A DNA stretch of 64,000 nt from Acidobacteriota bacterium (GCA_013288805.1 JABDBE010000002.1:1-64000); one strand, 5' to 3'. Counted from the first letter of the stretch, positions 42,906-52,224 are shown. Made by a program: numbers and translations. The notes: generated by a model from the sequence alone, not told the origin.

Positions 42906-43739
42906 TCAACTGCCGGCGCCCACCGCCTGCCAGTCGCTCCCGTCCGAGCGCAAGGTGAGCCAGTCGGTGCGCACTCGGTCCCACTCCTGAATCAGCATCC
43001 CGTAAGACTCGAAGAATTGACGGATGCGCGGCCGATCCCAGCCCACGACATCTTCCAAGATCGGCGCCAGCACGGCCAGTGCATTGTTGCTGAGGATGGT
43101 TCTCTTCGCCACCTGCGAAACGTGCTTAGCCTCGGACACCGCGATAGTAAAGCCGTCACGAACATTCACGTGCAACATCACGTGCAGATCCGAGCTGCCG
43201 TCTCCCGTATAGATAATATGGTCCGGTCCGACTTGCCGGTCGCTCTGTAACCGATCGAGCACCGCCACTTTGCCGTACCCGGCGGTGGCGCGAGTAATGG
43301 ATTCAACCTGGCCTGCCTCGTTGTAGCAGAACTCGGTTCCATAAATATGATTGCGCGGGACCAGTCCCTCCAGTGCGGACTGAATCACTTCGACCGGAGC
43401 CGCCGACAGCACATAAAAATCGAAATGATAACCTTCGATGCCGCTCTCCAAAATCTGGTACAGCAGCGAAATGTTTTCCTTCAGCCGAATCTGTTTACCC
43501 ACTTTGAATAAATGCTCTTTGCGGACCCGCGTCTGAAACTCTGGATCATGCAGTAGCAGGTACGCCAACTCGGCGCCTTGTTGGACGAGATTGAGCTTCG
43601 CCATCCCATGCGCCTTGCGCTCGAACTCCGCAGTCGGAATGCCGACCAGTTCGCTGAGCACATAGCCAGAGTCGTTGAAAGTCAACGTCTGGTCGAAATC
43701 ACTAGCAAAGATATAACGTTTAACGGGTTTCTCACTCAT
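42906..43739 (-). CDS. HAD-superfamily phosphatase-like protein
   Basis: 277 residues from the ATG at 43739; a TTG start at 43775 is possible but adds an unlike N-terminus. HAD motif I is [13 protein letters not shown] (nucleophile Asp and second Asp). Motif II is in the [10 protein letters not shown] region and motif IV in [13 protein letters not shown]. The C1-type cap lies between. The arrangement is close to phosphoserine-phosphatase-like HADs; the substrate is not known. It is probably cytoplasmic. The gene is monocistronic, divergent from the fourth PEP-CTERM-like paralog. Confidence 0.82.
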   Translation of the reverse strand: MSEKPVKRYIFASDFDQTLTFNDSGYVLSELVGIPTAEFERKAHGMAKLNLVQQGAELAYLLLHDPEFQTRVRKEHLFKVGKQIRLKENISLLYQILESGIEGYHFDFYVLSAAPVEVIQSALEGLVPRNHIYGTEFCYNEAGQVESITRATAGYGKVAVLDRLQSDRQVGPDHIIYTGDGSSDLHVMLHVNVRDGFTIAVSEAKHVSQVAKRTILSNNALAVLAPILEDVVGWDRPRIRQFFESYGMLIQEWDRVRTDWLTLRSDGSDWQAVGAGS

Positions 43740-43923
43740 GTTGCCATTAGATTCGATGGAACGCCAAAAGACCAATTAAAAACATTGATGCGGGTTATAA
43801 ACCATTGAGATTTAATCGTTTATTAACAATCCAGGCGGGTACGGCTATTAGACTTCGACAGTTAAGCCGCGTTGACCGTCGACCCAGCTAGATGCATAAC
43901 AAATGCCTTTTCGGAGAAGATTT

Positions 43924-44646
43924 ATGACCCGCACTCTCCGCCCCCGCAAACCGAGTACTCTCTCCAGGTCAACCCACCAGCGACTCAATTCGTATGCTCT
44001 GGCAGCGAGTGCGGCGGGAGTGAGTGTGCTGGCGCTGGCCAGGGCCTCCGAGGCGAAAGTTATCTACACGGAAACGCATCAAGTCACGCGCGCACGCGTT
44101 CCCCTCTACATTGATCTCAACCACGACGGCGTGAAGGATTTTGTACTGCGCACGATGTATTACAGAGGTTCGTACTCAGAGGTAGGGCTCGACGCAGCCG
44201 GATACGGCAACAACGCAGTCGTCGGGAAACGTTTCAGTCGCAGTAGCTATTTTTTTTCTGCTGCCTCCGCTTTGCCCGCAGGCGCCGAAATCGGACCAGA
44301 TCGCAAATTCCCCGTTCGTTTCCCATTTATGGCAGTGGAGCTTTTCAACCGTCTCCACACCAGCCAGCATTCCGACGTAGGCCCGTGGGTCGGCAAAGGT
44401 CAGGGTGTCAGGAATCGATACCTGGGACTAAAGTTCGTCATTCACGGCAAAATTCACTACGGCTGGGCCAGAGTCAGCGTCACCCTTGGGCACCAGCGGC
44501 AATACAACGATGTGAGTGGCACCCTGACCGGCTACGCCTATGAAACAATCCCGAACAAAGCCATCGTCACAGGAAAGACCAACGGCCGAGACGTGATCAC
44601 GTTCCAACCTGACACGCTAGGAGCCTTGGCGCGAGGAAAGAAGTAG
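43924..44646 (+). CDS. secreted EF-hand-like paralog without the C-terminal tail, copy D
   Basis: 240 residues from the ATG at 43924, preceded by GGAGAAG. It has the same plan as the array at 18.9-21.5 kb: LNSYALAASAAGVSVLALARASEAKV, the loop DLNHDGVKDF, RYLGLKFVIHGKIHYGWARVSV and GTLTGYAYETIPNKAIVTGKT. The end is different: after DTLGALA the ORF stops at ARGKK, so the hydrophobic anchor and WRR are gone. Reading one base later gives Arg-Glu-Glu, as would follow the lost WRR; a small deletion with frameshift would explain this. The protein is probably released instead of anchored. Confidence 0.75.
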   Translation: MTRTLRPRKPSTLSRSTHQRLNSYALAASAAGVSVLALARASEAKVIYTETHQVTRARVPLYIDLNHDGVKDFVLRTMYYRGSYSEVGLDAAGYGNNAVVGKRFSRSSYFFSAASALPAGAEIGPDRKFPVRFPFMAVELFNRLHTSQHSDVGPWVGKGQGVRNRYLGLKFVIHGKIHYGWARVSVTLGHQRQYNDVSGTLTGYAYETIPNKAIVTGKTNGRDVITFQPDTLGALARGKK

Positions 44647-44716
44647 CTGCAATCTCAACTTGTTGCAAAATCCCGGTTACATTCATCGACCAGCGGCCGG
44701 CCATTCTCCCAAAAGA

Positions 44717-46036
44717 TCAAAAGCTCACTTTAACCGGCACAGCGTAGATGTTGGGCTGATTGCCAGGTGATACCGTGCTGCCCCAGCTTACGACGAGGCT
44801 GCTGGGGTTCCTGGTCGAAATGCCAAACGTGTCGCCGGGCCACACGCCGCTGTTTCCAAACCCTTTCGAAATGCGCACCGGCGGGGTGAGCCATCCTTTC
44901 GCGATGGAAAATGTCCGCAGATAAAGCGCGTATCCGCGTGAATCGCTGTCGGAGAGCCAGGCTACATAAGCGATTCCGTTCGCACCCGCTGCAACCTCGA
45001 TGATGTGCGGAACGTTGAGCTTGTCCGGAATCGGCTTGATGGGCGTCGACCAGTGTTGGCCGTGGTCGGTCGAATAAGAGAGGTAGCCGATGTCGTTTGG
45101 GCTGCCGTCGGAGTTCTTACCCTGCGTGTCCCAGGTTGCGTAAAGATTGTCGCCGGCATCGATGCCAATCGCACCGTCGATCCACCACACGGCAAGCGCT
45201 ACTTTTCCGGTGCGGGAAGTAAGGAAAATTGGCTTCGACCATTCTTCGCCGCCATCGACCGACGAAGTGAAGTGCCCGCCCCAGGGGGCTAGCTGGAAGT
45301 TCTGCTGGTTGAGAGTACGGTCTGCCTGGTAATAGGTGTCGATCTGGCCGCTCGACTCCACGACCATGGGAGCGGTCTCGGCTCCGCCCCCGGGAAAATT
45401 TGGACTTACGTGAACCATGTCGCTGAACGTCTTTCCCCTGTCCGTCGACTTTTGCAACACAGCATTCAGGTCGCCGTAGGAATAAGAGCAACTACCTCCC
45501 TGCGAACAAAGAAGCTGTATGTAGGAATTAAACGGGCCGTAATCCCACGTGGCATACACCGCGCCGTCGGGAGCGGTCGCGAGGAAGACCCGGTCGCCCC
45601 AGTTGTTCTGATCGGGGGGAAGAAGCTGCGCCACCTGCGGAAAGGTAACCCCATGATCAAACGACGTTGCAACAACGGGGAACATCTGCGTGTTGCTGGC
45701 CAGCATATACCCCACATACAAAGTTCCATCTGGGCCGACCGCAACCGAAGGATCCCAGGAAAATGAAGACTGAGACAGCGGCATGGCTATCGGCGCCGAG
45801 AACCTGACCCCGCCGTCGGTCGAGCGGGCAAAGCCGATGCCTCCGCACCCGATCCACGCCTCATACACATACTTGCTTTGCGTTGGATCGGCCGCTTGCT
45901 CCACTTCCGCACTCCCATCACATCCATGGCTGATTTCTTGGATGGAACCTACATGATAAGTGACCGCTGCTGCTGCAGAGTTTGTAAGTGCGTAGGCGAT
46001 TAGGGTGAGGGTCATAACCACGGGCTTAAACATCAT
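44717..46036 (-). CDS. secreted sialidase-like BNR-repeat protein
   Basis: 439 residues from the double ATG at 46036/46033 with GGGAGA upstream; the frame extends further without a start signal. Signal peptide about 1-22 (SAAAAV). BNR/Asp-box signatures FARSTDGGVRF, KSTDRGKTFSD, SSVDGGEEW and YSTDHGQHW mark a six-bladed propeller of the sialidase type. The arginine triad and the Tyr/Glu pair of real sialidases cannot be assigned with confidence, so activity is uncertain. It has no operon partner. Confidence 0.78.
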   Translation of the reverse strand: MMFKPVVMTLTLIAYALTNSAAAAVTYHVGSIQEISHGCDGSAEVEQAADPTQSKYVYEAWIGCGGIGFARSTDGGVRFSAPIAMPLSQSSFSWDPSVAVGPDGTLYVGYMLASNTQMFPVVATSFDHGVTFPQVAQLLPPDQNNWGDRVFLATAPDGAVYATWDYGPFNSYIQLLCSQGGSCSYSYGDLNAVLQKSTDRGKTFSDMVHVSPNFPGGGAETAPMVVESSGQIDTYYQADRTLNQQNFQLAPWGGHFTSSVDGGEEWSKPIFLTSRTGKVALAVWWIDGAIGIDAGDNLYATWDTQGKNSDGSPNDIGYLSYSTDHGQHWSTPIKPIPDKLNVPHIIEVAAGANGIAYVAWLSDSDSRGYALYLRTFSIAKGWLTPPVRISKGFGNSGVWPGDTFGISTRNPSSLVVSWGSTVSPGNQPNIYAVPVKVSF

Positions 46037-46287
46037 CTTGTCTCCCTGGGGGTTGCCGAGTTGGAAAATGTTGCCACCGGTCCGGTGCTTGCTGGAAGAG
46101 TTGCGGCAGTATATCACCGTGCTGCTCCGTTGGAAGCATGATCGAGATTGTTCCTCGCGGCGGCAATCGAGTCGTTTCGTTTAACAGATTCGCCGCAAGG
46201 TCGCGGCGTCTACGTTGAATTGAATCGCCGAGTTGCGACGCTGGGATCCGCCTAGCAGCTACAAATGTTCTACCCAAGCCAAACTCG

Positions 46288-47538
46288 CTAGGGTGTAATG
46301 TGAAACAGCGTTCCGAAAGCTGCGAACCCGCCGAGCATCATGCTGCCATAGAAATCGCCGTGCGACCCTAAAGTCACGCCCGCCGGGAAAAATCCATCCT
46401 TGTTTTTTCCTGCCGTTTGCTCATCGAAATCGTAGAGGTCGGTATACTTCCCTCTCGTGTCGATTCTGAACAAGCACCCTGTATTGTGAGCGCCGTCGAA
46501 TTTTTGGGCGCCATACAAGTTGCCTTTCGAGTCCCTCACCAGGAGGTTGGCAAAGAACGAGGAACCGGCGATCTCGGGAGTAAAGGTAAACAGCACGCTG
46601 AAGACGCCGCTCTTGGTGTCCAGTTTGAAAATGGTTCCGTAGCCAAAAGGGTTGCCGTGGTGATCTCCGCCCCCGGACGCAATGCCATAGAGGTTGTCTT
46701 CCGAGTCGATAATCACACCGAGAGGGCCGGCGCCGTCTTTGTGGTTGCTGAACGTGTGCAGTACGGTGTACTTGCCGTCGACATCCACTTTGAAGATGGC
46801 TCCGCAGCCGGGGGCATTATTAATATGGTTGCCCACAGCCCGGCAGGTGCGGATGCCGCCAAACATCGCAGCGCCGTACAGGTTGCCTTTCGTATCCCGC
46901 ACCAGGCCGCTCTCGGGATACATTCCATCCGTTCCCTTAAACGTGTGGATTGTTGTGAACTTGCCGTTTGCGGTCATCTTGAAAAGCGTTCCACAACCCA
47001 ACCCGTGATAGTCCCAACCGCAATTGGGTGTGCCTCCGAAGGGGACCATGCCATAGACGTTGCCTTTCGCGTCCAAGGCGACAGGGGAATCTAAGGAGCC
47101 GAAATTGATATTGGCCGACGGGACATAGGATGTCTCCTTCCCGCCCGGAGTAAGCTTGAATACCACTGACAAGCCAGAGAAGCCACTGCCGAGAGTCGTC
47201 CCATAGAGGTTGCCACTAGCGTCCCGAACCAGGCTGGCGACCGGATACACTCCATTGTTCCCGCCGGTGAAGTCGTAGAGATCAGTGAACTTGCCAGCGG
47301 GGTCGACCTTAAACACGTACCCGCAACCGAAGCCACAGAGGCTGTTACCGCCAGCTTCGGCTGCGCCATACAAATTGCCTTTCGCGTCCCGGATCAGCGG
47401 AGTAGGATAACCGCCATCTGTTGAACCCGTGAACGTATGCAGAACCGTTAAGTTAAATTGCGCGCTCGCCAGCGGCACGGCAATTATCAATAGCGTCAAT
47501 CCCAGTATCGTCAAAATCAGCGACTGTGATGTTCTCAA
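46288..47538 (-). CDS. GloVer tandem-repeat secreted protein
   Basis: 416 residues. The TTG at 47538 is taken as start because GGAGG lies seven bases before it and the following residues form a signal peptide (LILTILGLTLLIIAVPLASAQ); the frame is open to 47607. The mature part is a series of about seven repeats with LHTF, GxYP, SLVRDxxGNLYGTT and VFKVD-type signatures, the GloVer repeat. The fold is expected to be a propeller-like ring. Secreted; role unknown. A 5' fragment of a similar gene lies 420 bases upstream on the other strand. Confidence 0.8.
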   Translation of the reverse strand: MRTSQSLILTILGLTLLIIAVPLASAQFNLTVLHTFTGSTDGGYPTPLIRDAKGNLYGAAEAGGNSLCGFGCGYVFKVDPAGKFTDLYDFTGGNNGVYPVASLVRDASGNLYGTTLGSGFSGLSVVFKLTPGGKETSYVPSANINFGSLDSPVALDAKGNVYGMVPFGGTPNCGWDYHGLGCGTLFKMTANGKFTTIHTFKGTDGMYPESGLVRDTKGNLYGAAMFGGIRTCRAVGNHINNAPGCGAIFKVDVDGKYTVLHTFSNHKDGAGPLGVIIDSEDNLYGIASGGGDHHGNPFGYGTIFKLDTKSGVFSVLFTFTPEIAGSSFFANLLVRDSKGNLYGAQKFDGAHNTGCLFRIDTRGKYTDLYDFDEQTAGKNKDGFFPAGVTLGSHGDFYGSMMLGGFAAFGTLFHITP

Positions 47539-47642
47539 GGCTTTGCCTCCGTCGATTGCGGTCAGCCCAAGATGTGGGCCGCCCCTATTCGGCGGTGAAA
47601 ATACCACCGCTACGCCGGGAGTTTGTCAAAGGATTGTAAAAA

Positions 47643-47960
47643 GATAAGGTCAGCAGATCGTAAAAAGTAAAAAGTAAGTAAAGAGAAAGAAAAGGTCGGC
47701 CAGGGCATAGCGCGTCGTACTGCCCAGCATTCGATCAGTGGTCAAAAACGTGTACTCGCCTGCTTTGATGATTTGGCTTTTAACGACGAGGTTACCGCAT
47801 ATTTACGGGCAGCGTCCCGGAATACCGGTATGGTAGGGGGCGTCGGCTGGCGAGGAGACCCATAGGCTCCTCGGGCATCCCAGTCCGTTTGATTACATTG
47901 TCGTAATCGGTGCCAGCGAGCAGCACAGATCGGATTCGTTAAGCTACGGGGAGGGTTATC
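47643..47960. other. gap with hairpin, no gene
   Basis: About 320 bases without a credible ORF. CGAGGAG at 47851-47857 pairs with CTCCTCG at 47867-47873, and the neighbouring TACCGGTA is self-complementary. The structure could be the leader of the GloVer fragment at 47961. Confidence 0.3.
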
Positions 47961-48149
47961 ATGCGAGTCGCGCCACACTCCATCGGATTGAGATCGAGAC
48001 TGGCGATCTTAATCGTGACCGCGTTGCTCACAACCAGGTGCGCGGCCACGGAGAAAATTCTGCATAACTTCAACCAAAACGGCAGGGACGGAACCAATCC
48101 CATCGCGGGCCTGATGTTCGGCCAGGAGCTGACTCGTTTGCTGGCGTGA
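47961..48149 (+). pseudogene. 5' fragment of a GloVer-type gene
   Basis: 62 residues: a signal peptide (about 1-27, ending TRCAA) followed by KILHNFNQNGRDGTNPIAGL, the typical first repeat start of GloVer proteins (LHxFNxNGxDGxNPxAGL). The reading then departs from the repeat (FGQELTRLLA) and stops, and no further repeat follows before the next gene. A GGGGAGGG site lies before the ATG. It is best read as the front of a gene that lost its body. Confidence 0.55.
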
Positions 48150-48176
48150 TCTTCGACACGACTCCCTGGGCTCGAC

Positions 48177-49127
48177 TCAGGAAGCTGACGGCGCGCTCAA
48201 CGGTCGATATCGCGCCTCGCGGTATTTCAAGCTGAATACGACTGCCACGATGGCCAGGACGATCGGGCAAAAGATACTGGCCTCGGGCCCGACCGTTCCG
48301 CCGGTCAGCCAGCGCGGCCCACTCAACGATGCGCTGAGAAGACTCTGGGAGGGTAGTAAGCCGCTATTTGGAACACCGTACAAGAACGTCTGACCCCAGT
48401 CATATCCCAGGTGAAAGCCGACCGCACACCATAAGTTTCCTGTGCGGCGGAGAAACAGGCACAACAACAAACCGAACGAAACCACCGACAGATCTCCCAA
48501 AACGGTTTCTCCGCCATTGGTGCCGTGAACCAACCCGAATAAACCCGAGAGCAAAAATGCGGACGGCCAAAATCCCATGCCACTGGTCAGTGTGAACTGC
48601 GCGTATCCGCGAAACAAGAATTCCTCGGCGAAGCCGGAAAGCAAAAATGCCAGCCCCCAGGCGGCCGCTGCGGTCAAAATCGCGGTGCCATGGATCGCCG
48701 CACTGGTGAACCGGACGCCATTCAGGGCGAAAATTGCAAGCACCGTAGTGCTGGTAGCGAGCAGGCCTATCAATAATCCCACGCGAAAGTTTTTCCCCAG
48801 CGCTTCGCTCCTGGGAAGGCCATATTGGCCCATCCTGCGGCCTTCAATCTTGCTCATGATCCAGGCCGCAACCGCCAGAATGAAGCAGACAAGTAGATCC
48901 GGCACGATGATTCTCATCGGTGTCAATTGCACTGGATCCAGCGCGGCCGGGAAGAAGCGCTTAAGGATCATTCGCGCCACGGCCGACATTGCCATTAGGA
49001 TCGCCATGAAGATGAGCAGGCGCCATCCCGCGCGCAAGCCATTCGGACCAATGAAAATTCGCTTGGTTGCCGAGTCCGCTGGCGGTGTCTGAGAATCACG
49101 TCGTATTGTCATTTCTTGAGCTGTCAT
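48177..49127 (-). CDS. CPBP family intramembrane protease
   Basis: 316 residues from the ATG at 49127, preceded by a GGGGGG run; about eight membrane spans. The CPBP (Abi/CAAX-like) motifs are present: FAEEFLFRGY (Glu168, Glu169 and Arg), LFGLVHGTNGG (His201) and the third HLGYDWGQ. These are the catalytic Glu-Glu-His-His set of the family. Roles range from prenyl-protein processing to bacteriocin immunity. The extended N-terminal part (20 polar residues) is unusual. Convergent with the GloVer fragment. Confidence 0.88.
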   Translation of the reverse strand: MTAQEMTIRRDSQTPPADSATKRIFIGPNGLRAGWRLLIFMAILMAMSAVARMILKRFFPAALDPVQLTPMRIIVPDLLVCFILAVAAWIMSKIEGRRMGQYGLPRSEALGKNFRVGLLIGLLATSTTVLAIFALNGVRFTSAAIHGTAILTAAAAWGLAFLLSGFAEEFLFRGYAQFTLTSGMGFWPSAFLLSGLFGLVHGTNGGETVLGDLSVVSFGLLLCLFLRRTGNLWCAVGFHLGYDWGQTFLYGVPNSGLLPSQSLLSASLSGPRWLTGGTVGPEASIFCPIVLAIVAVVFSLKYREARYRPLSAPSAS

Positions 49128-49142
49128 TGATGTGCCCCCCAA

Positions 49143-49486
49143 CTGCTTTTACGGAACAGGGCTTCCATAAGTTGCAATGGAGAAAAAATCGTAGGGGAGA
49201 AGACTGGCGTCGTTACCGACCGGCCGTGACCACGCCCACCGGCGTGTTAACCAGCAACGTGCCGTTCCACATGCTGAAGTAGGGTGTGAACTTGGCAGTA
49301 ACATTCTCAGCCGCCTCTGCGAAGGGGCGGCTTTCTTGTCGTCTCAGGAATCATTTTCGAGGTTCCGAGTAATCCTCTTTTTCCCGCATCCGCTGATGAG
49401 TGTCCTTATATCTCTCTAGCACTCATTGACGCCTGACTGAGGTTTTCAGCGCCATCTGTTCTCGAAGTTTGAGAGTTGTTTTTGCT
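49143..49486. other. gap with terminator, no gene
   Basis: No convincing ORF in this stretch; the plus-strand frame that enters it is antisense to the protease gene. It contains a terminator hairpin at 49309. Confidence 0.4.
49309..49338 (+). terminator. rho-independent terminator
   Basis: AGCCGCC at 49309-49315 pairs with GGCGGCT at 49326-49332, followed by TTCTTGT. It implies a plus-strand transcript in the gap, possibly a small RNA. Confidence 0.5.
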
Positions 49487-49891
49487 TTAGGTGACAGTCA
49501 AGACGAGGGCCTGGCTAGTCCCACCGCTCGAGCAGCCAAGATCGCTTGAGTTCCCGCTTGGAGTTTTGGCCGTCACGCTTGCCGCTCCAGGGGCAGAGAC
49601 CACGGAAGTTGTAACTGTGGCCTGCAACTGCTGACTGCTGGTGGCCAGAGTGCTTAGTGTCGTCCCGTTAACAACGACGACAGAAGACGAAACAAACTGA
49701 CTGCCATTCACAGTCAGTAGAAAGCCTTGTTGCACTTCCGCGAACGTAACCGTGCTCGGAGAAAGGGAGCCAATGATCGGCGCCGGTCGAGAACTTCCGC
49801 ACAGGGGATTGAGTGCGTTGCAGCCCTGGAACACTAGCAAGGCGACCAGAAGAGTGCTGCCCGGTAGCAAGAGAGCGCCGATTCGTTTCAT
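49487..49891 (-). CDS. small putative lipoprotein with an IPT/TIG-like domain
   Basis: 134 residues from the ATG at 49891; the frame extends upstream without support. The N-terminus ends VFQGCN, a possible lipobox. The rest is one Ig-like unit with PIIGSLSPSTVTFAEVQQ, LTVNGSQFVSSSVVVVNG and VTAKTPSGNSS, the sequence pattern of IPT/TIG domains. Probably surface-exposed, function unknown. Only one domain is present where larger relatives have several. Confidence 0.65.
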   Translation of the reverse strand: MKRIGALLLPGSTLLVALLVFQGCNALNPLCGSSRPAPIIGSLSPSTVTFAEVQQGFLLTVNGSQFVSSSVVVVNGTTLSTLATSSQQLQATVTTSVVSAPGAASVTAKTPSGNSSDLGCSSGGTSQALVLTVT

Positions 49892-50127
49892 ACTGCATCG
49901 TACACCTGTCTCACCATGGAAACTCAGCATGAAGATACTTTCAGTGCACGGACTGAGCGTAAAGGCTATTAACAACAGGGGCGACTATTCCTTGACGGCG
50001 GTAAGCCTCGGGCCAAAAGGCACCCCAGCCGCGTCTCATACGCTTCGCCCAGACTGCTTGCATTCTATTACCGCCAAGTACTACAGTCTCGAAAGCAGTT
50101 GCAAATTACAAGCGGAAGGAACCACCC

Positions 50128-51003
50128 ATGCTGAGGCAGGTCGCGGAGGGGGTGCTGATCCAGCAGAGCGAGTTCTGCCAGACCAACACTGTTGTCGTGC
50201 AAGGCCGGGCTGGTGTTTTGCTCATCGACCCCGGGATACTCGGCTACGAAATGGCTGCCCTCGCGGACGACTTTCGCGAGTTGGATCAGCCGGTTGCGGC
50301 AGGGTTCTCTACGCATCCACATTGGGATCACCTGCTCTGGCACGACCGGTTCGGCGCAGCGCCCCGTTACGGCACGGCACGATGCGCGGCCACTGTTCGA
50401 GATCGGCGGCTGACGGACGCAGATGCGAAGGCCCGCATCGCCGCCCAGTTTATAACGCCGGACATCGCCCCGCAGGTATCGCTGGATCTGTTCGGCCTCA
50501 TTGCCGCCCTGCCCGCCGAGGCGGCGCAGATTCCCTGGGATGGCCCTCGAGTCCGGATTGTCGAGCATCAAGCGCACGCCCCGGGCCACGCGGCGCTGTG
50601 GATTGAGGAACGCGGGGTTCTCGTGGCCGGTGACATGATTTCTGATTTCTTGATTCCGTTGCTCGACTTGAACGACACGGCTGACCCGATCGAGAACTAC
50701 CTCGCTGGCCTGCGGCTACTCGAGGGCGTGGCGGGCGATGTCGATGTCTTCATCCCCGGCCACGGGTCCATCGGCGGAGCTGATCAGATACACGCACGGA
50801 TCGAGCAGGATCGGGCGTACGTGCATGCCTTGCGTGACGCCCATGTTACCAGCGACCCGCGGGTCGGCCCAGCGGCCACGTACGATTGGGTGGCTGGCGT
50901 GCATGCAGGGCAACTCCAGCGTCTCGCCCAAAGAAGCGAGCGCAACGGGACGCCCGGCTGGAAGGGAAAAGAAGCTCCTCGTAAACCAACCTGCCTTTAC
51001 TAA
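50128..51003 (+). CDS. metallo-beta-lactamase fold hydrolase
   Basis: 291 residues. The zinc motif is THPHWDHLLW (His63, His65, Asp67, His68). A later His lies in EHQAHAPGHAALW, then Asp in LVAGDMI and the terminal His in IPGHGS, so the full set of metal ligands is present. Typical of glyoxalase II-like and related hydrolases, substrate unknown. Upstream GGAAGGAACC gives a ribosome site. Codon use looks more GC-rich than its neighbours, with many GCC/CGG codons, which could reflect transfer; this is an impression, not a count. Confidence 0.85.
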   Translation: MLRQVAEGVLIQQSEFCQTNTVVVQGRAGVLLIDPGILGYEMAALADDFRELDQPVAAGFSTHPHWDHLLWHDRFGAAPRYGTARCAATVRDRRLTDADAKARIAAQFITPDIAPQVSLDLFGLIAALPAEAAQIPWDGPRVRIVEHQAHAPGHAALWIEERGVLVAGDMISDFLIPLLDLNDTADPIENYLAGLRLLEGVAGDVDVFIPGHGSIGGADQIHARIEQDRAYVHALRDAHVTSDPRVGPAATYDWVAGVHAGQLQRLAQRSERNGTPGWKGKEAPRKPTCLY

Positions 51004-51118
51004 TTTCTTCCAAGCATTGAAAATGGTGAGTTCGCCCTCAAGTACCGGTTTTTCCTGAGTGCGGAGCGCATAATAAAAGCGTCATCGCCCGATCGCGGGC
51101 ACTGGAGCAGAAATCATC

Positions 51119-51304
51119 ATGGGAACTTCCGGAGAATTGATTCGCCTGATCAACTACGTGGACGACATTACGACCACGCTACGCCGCATCAACGCGTTCG
51201 TCGCAGCCATGGAAACTGACGAAAAGAAACGTCTAGCTGAAAGCCTGAAGGCGGCCGGGTCCAATCTCGACGCTCTTGTAGTTCGGTTGGAAAAGGGGCA
51301 GTAG
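51119..51304 (+). CDS. 61-aa helical protein coupled to the dehydrogenase gene
   Basis: MGTSGELIRLINYVDDITTT starts an almost wholly helical protein (two amphipathic helices, LRRINAFVAAMETDEKKRLAES and LKAAGSNLDALVVRLEK). Its stop overlaps the GTG start of the next gene (TAGTG), a sign of translational coupling. Family not recognised. The tight link suggests a partner or regulator of 3-hydroxybutyryl-CoA dehydrogenase, but nothing in the sequence shows this. Confidence 0.6.
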   Translation: MGTSGELIRLINYVDDITTTLRRINAFVAAMETDEKKRLAESLKAAGSNLDALVVRLEKGQ

Positions 51305-52206
51305 TGGCGCAGGTCCAAACCATCGCCGTCATCGGCGCCGGAACCATGGGCCGGGGGATCGCGCATGTGGCCGCGCTCGGCGGTTATCATACGATCCTCG
51401 AAGATCTGCTGCCCAATGCCCTGCGCCGGGCGGAGAACGAGATTCGCGGTAACCTCGACAAGGCCGTGGAAATTGGTAAAGTCTCCGCCGAAGATGCCAG
51501 CGCTGCCTTCGGCCGGTTGCGATACGCGGGCAGCGTCGAAGAAGCCGCGCGCGAAGCAGATTTGGTAATCGAAGCAGTGCCCGAAGAAATGGAGTCGAAG
51601 ATTGAGATCTTCACCCTGCTCGACAAACTCTGTCGGCCGGGAACCATTCTTGCTTCGAACACCTCTTCGCTCAGCATCACCGAGATCGCCAGCGTCACCT
51701 ATCGAGCTAAGAAATGCGTGGGAATGCATTTCTTCAATCCAGTTCACAAAATGAAGCTGCTCGAAGTTGTCCGTGCGCTCGAGACCGACGACGACACGCT
51801 GGCGACCGCAGCCGAAGTCGGTCGGCGGATGGGCAAAGAGGTCGTAGTAATTAAGGAATCTCCCGGCTTTATCACCAGCCGCATCAACGCCATGATCGGG
51901 AATGAAGCCTTCTACATGCTGCAGGAAGGCATTGCATCCGCGCAGGATATCGATAAAGCTTTGAAGCTGGGGTTAAATCATCCCATGGGACCGTTTGAGT
52001 TAGTGGACTTGGTGGGACTGGATACCCGGCTCTCAATCTTGGAATATCTCCACAAGAGTTTAGGCGAGAAATACCGGCCCGCGCCACTTCTGGTGCAGTA
52101 CGTAAAAGCCGGCCGCGTAGGCCGCAAAGCCGGGCGCGGAGTGTACGACTATCCCGACCAGAAAACTGAAGAGAAGAGAGCGCCGGTCGCCAAGGCTGGC
52201 GATTAG
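51304..52206 (+). CDS. 3-hydroxybutyryl-CoA dehydrogenase
   Basis: 300 residues from a GTG. NAD-binding motif GAGTMGRGIAHV (11-22), then SNTSSLSITEIA with the catalytic Ser region, then HFFNPVHKMKLLEVV with the catalytic His, and the C-terminal dimer domain with LGLNHPMGPFELVDLVGLD. It oxidises 3-hydroxyacyl-CoA in butyrate or fatty-acid metabolism. Short-chain specificity is inferred from its length and lack of a hydratase domain. The TAGTG overlap places it under translational control of the 61-aa ORF. Confidence 0.93.
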   Translation: MAQVQTIAVIGAGTMGRGIAHVAALGGYHTILEDLLPNALRRAENEIRGNLDKAVEIGKVSAEDASAAFGRLRYAGSVEEAAREADLVIEAVPEEMESKIEIFTLLDKLCRPGTILASNTSSLSITEIASVTYRAKKCVGMHFFNPVHKMKLLEVVRALETDDDTLATAAEVGRRMGKEVVVIKESPGFITSRINAMIGNEAFYMLQEGIASAQDIDKALKLGLNHPMGPFELVDLVGLDTRLSILEYLHKSLGEKYRPAPLLVQYVKAGRVGRKAGRGVYDYPDQKTEEKRAPVAKAGD

Positions 52207-52217
52207 CGACCGGCGCT
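52179..52217. terminator. 12-bp perfect hairpin between convergent genes
   Basis: AGCGCCGGTCGC at 52179-52190 pairs perfectly with GCGACCGGCGCT at 52206-52217, overlapping the dehydrogenase stop codon. It lies between converging genes, so it may end both transcripts. Confidence 0.55.
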
Positions 52218-52224
52218 TATCGCG

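Noticed and set aside
49067-49282. 71-residue plus-strand frame in the gap behind the CPBP gene start
   Set aside because: Its first part is antisense to the protease gene and the rest has no motif; the terminator behind it suggests a transcript but not this protein.
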